Source of the DNA: an uncultured Bacteroidales bacterium
Lineage (GTDB): Bacteria; Bacteroidota; Bacteroidia; Bacteroidales; Paludibacteraceae
DNA: 12,538 nucleotides
Direction: 5' to 3'
NCBI GenBank assembly: GCA_903899865.1
Contig: CAIUKZ010000566.1
Span: 1 to 12,538 of the forward strand
A program made the position numbers and the translations under genes. Every line of letters starts with the position of its first letter. The first letter of the stretch is position 1. The notes below the pieces were generated by a model. That model did no database searches. It had not been told where the DNA came from and worked only from the letters and a program-made list of their open reading frames with translations. This document shows, piece by piece, positions 1 through 5,593 of this stretch.

Positions 1-52
1 ATTTTCAATTTTGCTTCCTGTGTCTATGTAGTTTGGTATTTTATACAGTCAA

Positions 53-68
53 TTTGCCGAAAGGCAAA
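53..68. repeat. Short perfect inverted repeat with GAAA loop
   Basis: TTTGCC at 53-58 and GGCAAA at 63-68 flank a GAAA centre. As RNA on the + strand this would be a 6-bp stem with a GNRA-type tetraloop. There is no T-run on either side, so it is not a convincing terminator. It lies in the 343-bp stretch before the first gene, where I see no other coding or RNA feature. The GGC/GCC-rich stem resembles the palindromes in the repeat at 1990-2263, but the similarity is short. Confidence 0.5.
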
Positions 69-310
69 CTATGTGCCCTTACTTTTTAAGGACTGAATTT
101 CTTAACGTGTTCAATGTGTTAAGATTTTTATGTGACCTTTTGTGGTTATAATTTCATTCTTTGGTTTCACCCAACTAATTTTGTTATTGAACTTAATTTT
201 GTTCCGGTTTCCCATCGAAAAATGGAACGTTATTTCTGCCACCATCAGCATTTTTTACCATAAAAACAATCACGTGCATATCAAGTCATTACAGAACCAT
301 TTTTCTTATA

Positions 311-318
311 TATATTTG
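311..318 (+). promoter_or_regulatory. Bacteroidota -7 promoter element for the first gene
   Basis: TATATTTG fits the Bacteroidota primary sigma factor -7 consensus TAnnTTTG. It sits 25 bp before the ATG at 344, giving an inferred short leader of about 20 nt. No clear TTG -33 element is seen 19-21 bp upstream, so the promoter is inferred from the -7 element and position only. Confidence 0.55.
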
Positions 319-343
319 TAACATCAATCCTTATTCCACATCC

Positions 344-1762
344 ATGAAGGCACTAAGCACAAAAGAAAAATCAGTTCGCATCAACATTGATTCTCATTTT
401 TATGGTACCATTGCCGAAATAGGTGGCGGACAAGAAACAGCACGCCACTTGTTTCAAGCTGGTGGTGCCTCCAACACTGTGGCCAAGTCTATTTCTGCAT
501 ACGACAAGCTATTCAGTGATTACTTCTACAATCAGGGCGAACCATCACGCTATGTATCCGAAGACCGACTGCGAAAAATGGTTTGTTCGGAGTACGATGA
601 ATTAATTAAAATTTTAGACCACAAAAACCCAAGAAAATTTTTCGCTTTTGCCAACACAGTAGAAACCATCAATTACACTAAAACCAATCATGGCAAAGGA
701 TGGGTAGGAATAGCCATCGAAGGAACAGAGCGATACAAGCCAAACCTGATTTTCTTTCATGTCAAATTGCACGAAAAAGACACCTTGCTACAACAATATT
801 CCTTAGGTGCTTTGGGCATCAACCTTATCTATGGTGGACTGTTTGAATGGAAAGACCCACGCAATATTTTACTCGGATTGCTAGACAACCTAGACACCAA
901 CCGTGTGGAAGTGGATTATGCTTACGTGGAAGGGCCTGACATGACTTGGGTGGACAACCGGCTACTTAATTTGATGTTGGTGAGCAATGGCATGACACCA
1001 GCCGTGATATTTGATCAACGTGGGCACATTCAGCATCCGGGCGATATGCTTTATAAAAAAAATGTGCTCTTGATGCGTGGATACTTCCGACCTATCAACA
1101 ACTTAGGCATGGAATTTATTCATGACAGTCTTGAAATTTTCAAACGCGACGAAGCTTACACCCATGACAACACCATCGCTGTGTGTGAAATATCGCTCAG
1201 TTACCTCATTGAATGCGAGCAACTCAACGAGAAAGATTTCCTACACCGTGTTGACCTGCTCAATCTGATGGGACAAAGCGTGATGATATCAAACTACAAA
1301 CGATATTTTGAACTAGCACAATACTTTACACAATACAAGCTCATCAAACTGAGAATAGTACTCGGACTACCCACCTTCGAAAAAATTCTGGACAGCTCCT
1401 ACTACCCAGACCTCAAAGGTGGCATCCTCGAAGCATTGGGCGATCTGTTTCAAGACAATGTAAAAATATATCTCTACCCAACCATAAATGCCGCAACTGG
1501 TCAACTCACTTATCCCGACAACAATTACTTCAAAGGCAAAAAAAGTTTGCTGTGGCAATACTTAGTAGAATCACTACGAATAGTACAACTTAAAACACTT
1601 TCGTCCGACCATCTTTTTATCACGTCCGACAAAGTCAAATCCTTAATCGAAGCGGCTGATGATGCTCTTATTGACTTTGTACCTGAGAAAGTGTACAATC
1701 ACATCAAAAGAAATAAGCTATTTGGATATGGAACCAAGAAAGTAGATGATCAGCAGGATTAA
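344..1762 (+). CDS. Conserved-looking soluble protein of unknown function (472 aa)
   Basis: I do not recognise a characterised family. The ATG at 344 is chosen because a TAnnTTTG element lies just upstream and coding character starts here. The protein has no signal peptide and no membrane segment, so it is probably cytoplasmic. Near the N-terminus is a glycine-rich stretch, IGGGQETARHLFQAGGAS (residues 26-43), which looks like the best-conserved part, but it lacks the GK[ST] of a P-loop. The middle is mixed alpha/beta and rich in aromatic residues (FEWKDPRNILLGLLDNLDTN near 168-187). The C-terminus is lysine-rich and charged. From memory, similar Bacteroidota proteins carry inconsistent database names (for example nicotinate-nucleotide adenylyltransferase or TonB-dependent receptor). 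I see neither the HxGH-type motif of the first nor the signal peptide and plug/barrel of the second, so I would not transfer those names. It is a single-gene unit, convergent with the cyd operon. Confidence 0.85.
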   Translation: MKALSTKEKSVRINIDSHFYGTIAEIGGGQETARHLFQAGGASNTVAKSISAYDKLFSDYFYNQGEPSRYVSEDRLRKMVCSEYDELIKILDHKNPRKFFAFANTVETINYTKTNHGKGWVGIAIEGTERYKPNLIFFHVKLHEKDTLLQQYSLGALGINLIYGGLFEWKDPRNILLGLLDNLDTNRVEVDYAYVEGPDMTWVDNRLLNLMLVSNGMTPAVIFDQRGHIQHPGDMLYKKNVLLMRGYFRPINNLGMEFIHDSLEIFKRDEAYTHDNTIAVCEISLSYLIECEQLNEKDFLHRVDLLNLMGQSVMISNYKRYFELAQYFTQYKLIKLRIVLGLPTFEKILDSSYYPDLKGGILEALGDLFQDNVKIYLYPTINAATGQLTYPDNNYFKGKKSLLWQYLVESLRIVQLKTLSSDHLFITSDKVKSLIEAADDALIDFVPEKVYNHIKRNKLFGYGTKKVDDQQD

Positions 1763-1830
1763 GCACTCTGAAAACACGAATAAACAGGTCGGATTAATTG
1801 TGTGATTTTTACAACATTAGCAAAAACAAA

Positions 1831-1874
1831 ACAAACACGCCCAACATAGACAATGTCTTATTGGGCATGTTTGT
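1831..1874 (-). terminator. Long hairpin, possible terminator between convergent genes
   Basis: The arms ACAAACA (1831-1837) and GCCCAA (1839-1844) pair with TTGGGC (1861-1866) and TGTTTGT (1868-1874), with one mismatch at 1838/1867. The centre contains a nested AGACA...TGTCT. On the - strand the hairpin is followed by TTTGTTTTTG, so it could end transcripts coming from cydB. On the + strand it is followed by AAAATATT, so it is weaker for the first gene. It lies about 455 bp beyond the cydB stop, so its assignment to cyd is inference. Confidence 0.4.
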
Positions 1875-1909
1875 AAAATATTATTCGGAAAAATAACCTG
1901 CTTAGACCT

Positions 1910-1949
1910 GTTTACTCGTCAACTTATCTACTCGTCAACTTATCTTTCT
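1910..1949. repeat. Degenerate 8-bp tandem repeat, block I (5 units)
   Basis: Read in 8-bp steps the units are GTTTACTC, GTCAACTT, ATCTACTC, GTCAACTT and ATCTTTCT. Units 2-3 and 4-5 form a near-perfect 16-bp duplication. The same 8-bp register and consensus (GTCAACTC / GTTTACTC) recur in the blocks at 2095-2126 and 2258-2321. Confidence 0.7.
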
Positions 1950-1989
1950 ATTCTATGTGAATTAATTCTTGAGTTTGCATTGAATATCT

Positions 1990-2100
1990 GCACTACAATT
2001 GTCCTGCCTTTCAGGCAGAAATATTCTTGCTGTTGTTTGTCCGTAGATTGGAAATCTACGGTTATGAAGGTATAGCCTTGCAGGCTTTTCTCTAGTTAAC
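1990..2100. repeat. 111-bp triple-palindrome direct repeat, copy A
   Basis: Starts GCACTACAAT and ends CTCTAGTTAAC. It aligns without gaps to copy B (2153-2263) with 5 differences in 111 (positions 2000, 2051, 2052, 2060, 2080), i.e. 95.5% identity. It carries three palindromes in order: CTGCCT-TTC-AGGCAG (2004-2018), CCGTAGATT-GGA-AATCTACGG (2041-2061) and AGCCT-TGC-AGGCT (2074-2086). Three of the five differences lie in the triplet loops and only one in a stem. The last palindrome is followed by TTTTCTCT on the + strand, so it could also act as a weak terminator for the upstream + strand gene. I see no reading frame worth calling. Confidence 0.85.
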
Positions 2101-2126
2101 TCGTCTACTTGTTTTCCTGTCTACTA
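2095..2126. repeat. Degenerate 8-bp tandem repeat, block II (4 units)
   Basis: The units are GTTAACTC, GTCTACTT, GTTTTCCT and GTCTACTA. The first unit overlaps the GTTAAC end of the 111-bp copy A, so the 8-bp register is continuous with the palindromic repeat. Bases 2127-2152 are a 26-bp spacer before copy B. Confidence 0.6.
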
Positions 2127-2152
2127 ATTTCTCTATCCGAGGTAAAATACCC

Positions 2153-2263
2153 GCACTACAATCGTCCTGCCTTTCAGGCAGAAATATTCTTGCTGTTGTT
2201 TGTCCGTAGATTGTCAATCTACTGTTATGAAGGTATAGCCTTTCAGGCTTTTCTCTAGTTAAC
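2153..2263. repeat. 111-bp triple-palindrome direct repeat, copy B
   Basis: Second copy, offset by 163 bp from copy A. Palindromes are at 2167-2181, 2204-2224 and 2237-2249. In the middle one the outer C-G pair survives, but one stem pair is broken by G to T at 2223; the loop is changed to GTC. The third has a TTC loop in place of TGC. It lies on the 3' side of cydB, so read-through cyd mRNA would contain these hairpins. Confidence 0.85.
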
Positions 2264-2321
2264 ATGTTTACTCGTTTACCCGTCAACTCGTCAACTCGTC
2301 AACTCGTCAACTTGTCAACTC
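2258..2321. repeat. Degenerate 8-bp tandem repeat, block III (8 units)
   Basis: The units are GTTAACAT, GTTTACTC, GTTTACCC, GTCAACTC (three times), GTCAACTT and GTCAACTC. The array begins inside the GTTAAC end of copy B and stops 7 bp before the cydB stop codon. The identical units suggest recent slippage or copying, while the others have drifted. Confidence 0.85.
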
Positions 2322-2328
2322 ACTCCCC

Positions 2329-3474
2329 TCAATACGCATGATGGTCGTTATTCACATCGTCCATATCGGTTTTTCCCTTTTCCATTGCTCTCCAGGCATA
2401 GATGATATAAGCCAAAACAAACGGAATTAAAATAGAAACAATAGACATGGCATTCAACGTAAATTCACTAGAGGAAGCATTGGCAATGGTCAGCGAACTT
2501 TGTAAATGAATAGACGGATAAAAAGAAGTATTGTTATATCCAGCAATGAGTAGCAGACAGCAAACTGTAATGACAGTACCAATTCCCGAAAACCAAATCC
2601 CCGACTTGAATGCAGGTGAAAGCAAACTCCTGATAACTCCATAAAGCACAGCCATTACTCCCACCAATAGCGCAACGAGAATGATAGGCATCTCAATCAG
2701 GTTAATAAAATATTTGAAAGGAACCATGGATACCTGTGCTGTAACAGGATCTACACCAAATCCCTCGCTTAGCAAGGTCCAAATAACGAAAATAAGGAAA
2801 AAAACCACAAAAGGCAGTGCATTGAACAACAAAGTCTTGCGCAATCTGCTTTCCAACACATCATGACTTAGTCTGTTGATAAAATAGAGAACAGCCTGAG
2901 TTCTAGCTAAAAATAGCACAGCCACACCCAATGATAAGTTTCTCAAACTAAACAAGGCTTCCAGTCCATGCAATGGATTTTGCCATTGACTGATGGTGGG
3001 TGCTAATTGCTCGGTTATACTGACTTTATTTACCACAAAATCAGAACCGGTGAAAAATGTAGCTATTGCAACACCTATCAGAAAAGGAGCTGCAAGACCA
3101 TTAAAAACTAGAAACCCACGATAGGTGTTAGCTCCAAACACATTACCCGGTTTAGACTGAAATTCAAACGATACAGCTTGGAGTATAAATGAAAACAAAA
3201 TTGCCATCCACACCCAATAGGCTCCCCCAAAACTGGTGGAGTAAAACAATGGAAATGACGCAAAAAATGCACCACCAAATGTCACCAAAGTAGTAAATGT
3301 AAATTCCCATTTGCGTCCTAAAACATTGACCAACAATCTCTTTTCATCATTTGTCTTGGACAGTGAAAACAGAAGTGACTGACCACCTTGCACAAACAAC
3401 AAGAACGCTAAAATCCCCCCTAGGAGCGACACCACAAACCACCAGTAATGTTGTAAAAATGAATATGTTATCAT
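2329..3474 (-). CDS. cydB: Cytochrome bd ubiquinol oxidase subunit II (CydB)
   Basis: Membrane subunit that pairs with CydA to form the cytochrome bd quinol oxidase, which reduces oxygen to water in the cytoplasmic membrane. The length of 381 aa matches the family (about 380). The protein is almost entirely hydrophobic with about eight or nine predicted membrane helices. Family-like stretches are the N-terminal GGILAFLLFVQGGQSL (residues 19-34), the segment GRKWEFTFTTLVTFGGAFFA (53-72) and SFEFQSK (102-108), which corresponds to GFDYRSK in E. coli-type CydB. The C-terminus is a short charged, histidine-containing tail. ATG at 3474 lies 43 bp after the cydA stop, so it is very likely co-transcribed with cydA. 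Directly downstream is the 8-bp satellite and the 111-bp repeats rather than a simple terminator. Confidence 0.95.
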   Translation of the reverse strand: MITYSFLQHYWWFVVSLLGGILAFLLFVQGGQSLLFSLSKTNDEKRLLVNVLGRKWEFTFTTLVTFGGAFFASFPLFYSTSFGGAYWVWMAILFSFILQAVSFEFQSKPGNVFGANTYRGFLVFNGLAAPFLIGVAIATFFTGSDFVVNKVSITEQLAPTISQWQNPLHGLEALFSLRNLSLGVAVLFLARTQAVLYFINRLSHDVLESRLRKTLLFNALPFVVFFLIFVIWTLLSEGFGVDPVTAQVSMVPFKYFINLIEMPIILVALLVGVMAVLYGVIRSLLSPAFKSGIWFSGIGTVITVCCLLLIAGYNNTSFYPSIHLQSSLTIANASSSEFTLNAMSIVSILIPFVLAYIIYAWRAMEKGKTDMDDVNNDHHAY

Positions 3475-3517
3475 AATGTAATGTTTTATATGTTTTCTAT
3501 TATTTTAGTTAGATTGC

Positions 3518-5071
3518 TTAGTCTATTTCTGGTCCCTTTTTGATTTGTTGTAACATGATTCTCACCTCTGCCAATAGCAACACAGTGAATAAGGCAAGAA
3601 ACAAGAAGAACGTAATCTGAACCGAACTAGAACTAATCCCAGAAACAGCTGCTTTGAGTGGCAACACATCCTGAATAGCCCACGGCTGACGACCCATTTC
3701 AGCAACTGTCCAACCCAATTGTCCGGCGACATATCCGAGAGGAATACTCCACAAACACACCCATTGTAACCATTTAGCATCCTCCATTTTATTCTTAGAA
3801 CTCATATAAAAAACGGTTCCAAATAAAGCAATAAAAAACAAGCCTAACAGTACCATGAATCGAAATGAGTAAAATACAATTGGCACATTGGGGATTAGCT
3901 CCGAAGGATGTTCTAAATAACCATATCCAAATTCTGAGAAATTCTTCTTCAGCTTCGTCCGTTCAATCATGGCAGTTGCGTCATCATGCTTGTTGACCGC
4001 TTGCTGAAAAGCCTTCAAGGACTCAATTGCAGCTTTTCCCCGTTCGTGTTTTTCGGCAAATGACAATGCCACCCCACTTTGGGTTTCATAACCTCCGTCT
4101 ATCACGTTGATAATACCTGGCACAAATGCTTGTTGATCTCTGTATCCCAAAATGGAAAGCATCTTTGGTATCTCAATTTTGAATAGATAAGGGTTAATGC
4201 TATCATTGTATTCCTTTTTTGCCGGATTCAACACACCTATTGCTATCAATCCTGCTTCACTCTTACCTTCATAAAGACCCTCCATTGCAGCCAGCTTCAT
4301 GGGCTGAGCCTGTGCTACGTCATAAGCAGAGCTATCACCTGTAAAAGCAACTAATAATGAAGACACCAAGCCAAACAACGACCCCACAACAATGCTCTTC
4401 ATTGCAAAGCTCACCTCTCTTTTCTTCAACAAATACCAAGCACTCACACCTACCACAAACAACGAACCCATTATCCAACCCGAAAACACGGTGTGAAAAA
4501 ACTTATTGATTGCAAATGTTGATATCACCGCCCAAAAATCGACCATCTCATTGCGCACTGTGAGTGGATTGAACTCCATACCCACTGGGTGCTGCATCCA
4601 CGCATTGGCCACTAGGATCCACAAGGCAGAAAGGGTAGCCCCTGCAATGGTTAACCAAGTGGATGCAAGGTGAAAATTCTTGCTAACTTTATCCCATCCA
4701 AAAAACATGATGGAAATAAAAGTTGCTTCCATAAAAAACGCCACTATCCCTTCTATGGCGAGCGGCGCACCAAAAATATCACCTACAAACCAACTATAAT
4801 TGGACCAGTTGGTGCCAAACTCAAACTCCAGAATAATGCCTGTGGCTACGCCTATAGCAAAGTTGACTCCAAAAAGTGTCATCCAAAATTTTGCAATTTT
4901 CTTCCACTCTTCGTTTCCTGTTCTCACATAAAGTGTCTCCATAATAGCCATAATAACCCCCAATCCGAGTGTTAGGGGAACAAACAGCCAGTGATACATA
5001 GCTGTCATGGCAAACTGTGCCCTCGACCAATCTAAAAGTGACAAATCCAATAATTTCATAAGTAGATACAT
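3518..5071 (-). CDS. cydA: Cytochrome bd ubiquinol oxidase subunit I (CydA)
   Basis: Catalytic haem-bearing subunit of the cytochrome bd quinol oxidase, used for respiration at low oxygen. It is 517 aa, close to the family length. Residues that match known ligands: H27 (b595), H193 and M406 (b558), E107 and E115 in the GxPLAIEG...FFMEA segment, and the signature GWTVAEMGRQPW (453-464) with E458. The quinol loop starts near 245 (GDSSAYDVAQAQPMKLAAME, with K259 and E264) and runs to about 395, so it is of the long type. An in-frame ATG at 5059 (MKLLDLSLLDWSRAQF) fits Bacteroidota homologues better than ATG 5071; the true start may be 12 bp shorter. It follows the DUF4492 gene by 18 bp and precedes cydB by 43 bp. 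No cydX-like or cydCD genes are seen here. Confidence 0.97.
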   Translation of the reverse strand: MYLLMKLLDLSLLDWSRAQFAMTAMYHWLFVPLTLGLGVIMAIMETLYVRTGNEEWKKIAKFWMTLFGVNFAIGVATGIILEFEFGTNWSNYSWFVGDIFGAPLAIEGIVAFFMEATFISIMFFGWDKVSKNFHLASTWLTIAGATLSALWILVANAWMQHPVGMEFNPLTVRNEMVDFWAVISTFAINKFFHTVFSGWIMGSLFVVGVSAWYLLKKREVSFAMKSIVVGSLFGLVSSLLVAFTGDSSAYDVAQAQPMKLAAMEGLYEGKSEAGLIAIGVLNPAKKEYNDSINPYLFKIEIPKMLSILGYRDQQAFVPGIINVIDGGYETQSGVALSFAEKHERGKAAIESLKAFQQAVNKHDDATAMIERTKLKKNFSEFGYGYLEHPSELIPNVPIVFYSFRFMVLLGLFFIALFGTVFYMSSKNKMEDAKWLQWVCLWSIPLGYVAGQLGWTVAEMGRQPWAIQDVLPLKAAVSGISSSSVQITFFLFLALFTVLLLAEVRIMLQQIKKGPEID

Positions 5072-5089
5072 GTATTAGTTAGTAATCGA

Positions 5090-5338
5090 TTATTTCATGC
5101 GGTGAATTAATTCCTGACGAACATGGTTAGACCTTGATGCTTCGTCCTTGAAATTAGTTTTTAAATAGTTGGGGAAGAAAAACACTTTTAGTACAGCAAA
5201 CATGATAAAAAGTTTAATGAACACAATGAGCCAAAGTGTCTTCCCTACTTTCATATTGGAAAAACCTTCTTTGAAAAATAAAAATAGATTCGTTAACACT
5301 CTCATCATAAAAACATTATGCATAGATACTGCAGACAT
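5090..5338 (-). CDS. Small membrane protein, DUF4492 family, in the cyd operon
   Basis: An 82-aa protein with one strongly hydrophobic helix (LWLIVFIKLFIMFAVLKVFF, about residues 35-54), preceded by VGKTLW and followed by a charged tail ending in HVRQELIHRMK. This pattern, and its position just upstream of cydA, match the DUF4492 family of Bacteroidota and Campylobacterota as I remember it. Its biochemical function is not established; linkage suggests a role in assembly, stability or regulation of cytochrome bd (inference). Start: ATG 5338 is the longest; ATGs at 5308 and 5305 (MMRVLTNLFLFFKEGF) give about 71 aa and fit family lengths at least as well, because the first ten residues look unconserved. 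Confidence 0.85.
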   Translation of the reverse strand: MSAVSMHNVFMMRVLTNLFLFFKEGFSNMKVGKTLWLIVFIKLFIMFAVLKVFFFPNYLKTNFKDEASRSNHVRQELIHRMK

Positions 5339-5423
5339 ACACTATTCGTCAATTGGAAAACTTATTCACCTTATAGGAAACCTATTAGAGGCAAACTCCT
5401 AGACATTATTCATTTATAAAACT

Positions 5424-5463
5424 GCCTGCAGGCTGTTGAAAAATGGGTATCACTTGTTTCAAC
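5424..5463 (-). promoter_or_regulatory. Structured leader of the cyd operon
   Basis: Two inverted repeats lie between the predicted cyd promoter and the first cyd gene: the perfect 10-bp palindrome GCCTGCAGGC (5424-5433), and GTTGAAA (5435-5441) with TTTCAAC (5457-5463) around a 15-nt spacer. They could be a transcription factor site or an mRNA stem. I cannot tell which, and no known regulator motif is matched with confidence. Confidence 0.4.
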
Positions 5464-5487
5464 TTAAAATGAAAGAAGCACTAAACA

Positions 5488-5516
5488 CAAATTTATTAAA
5501 ACTTTTGATATGCCAA
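5488..5516 (-). promoter_or_regulatory. Predicted promoter of DUF4492-cydA-cydB
   Basis: On the - strand TTG (5516-5514) is followed after 18 bp by TAAATTTG (5495-5488), which fits the Bacteroidota TAnnTTTG -7 element. The inferred start of transcription is near 5480, leaving a leader of about 140 nt before ATG 5338. It lies just downstream of the recQ terminator, so the cyd operon has its own promoter. Confidence 0.5.
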
Positions 5517-5550
5517 CTAAACAATCACATGAAATAGTGAAATAAGTACA

Positions 5551-5585
5551 AAAAAAAACCGAAAGAGCAATTTCTTTCGGTTTTT
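5551..5585 (-). terminator. Rho-independent terminator of recQ
   Basis: CCGAAAGA (5559-5566) and TCTTTCGG (5573-5580) form a perfect 8-bp stem with a 6-nt loop, extended by flanking A and T runs. On the - strand it is followed by eight T (5558-5551). It begins 8 bp after the recQ stop at 5594, so it almost certainly ends the recQ transcript and insulates the cyd promoter. The + strand side also has five T, so it may work weakly in both directions. Confidence 0.9.
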
Positions 5586-5593
5586 CCATTTCA

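Noticed and set aside
1..96. Reading frame open from the left edge to a TGA at 94-96 (+ strand)
   Set aside because: Only 31 codons, AT-rich and without protein-like composition; more likely chance than the tail of an upstream gene.
2074..2094. Third palindrome of copy A as the main terminator of the first gene
   Set aside because: The stem is only 5 bp and lies more than 300 bp after the stop; it may contribute, but the evidence is weak.
2092..2286. 64-codon frame on the - strand
   Set aside because: It lies wholly in the palindromic repeats and satellite, so its peptide is a by-product of repeated DNA.
1910..2321. Possible CRISPR array
   Set aside because: Only two 111-bp copies with internal palindromes and a degenerate 8-bp satellite; no regular repeats of 25-40 bp with unique spacers and no cas genes.
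5169..5402. 77-codon + strand frame opposite the DUF4492 gene
   Set aside because: The - strand frame has a coherent membrane helix and family resemblance and fits the cyd operon; the + strand frame does not.
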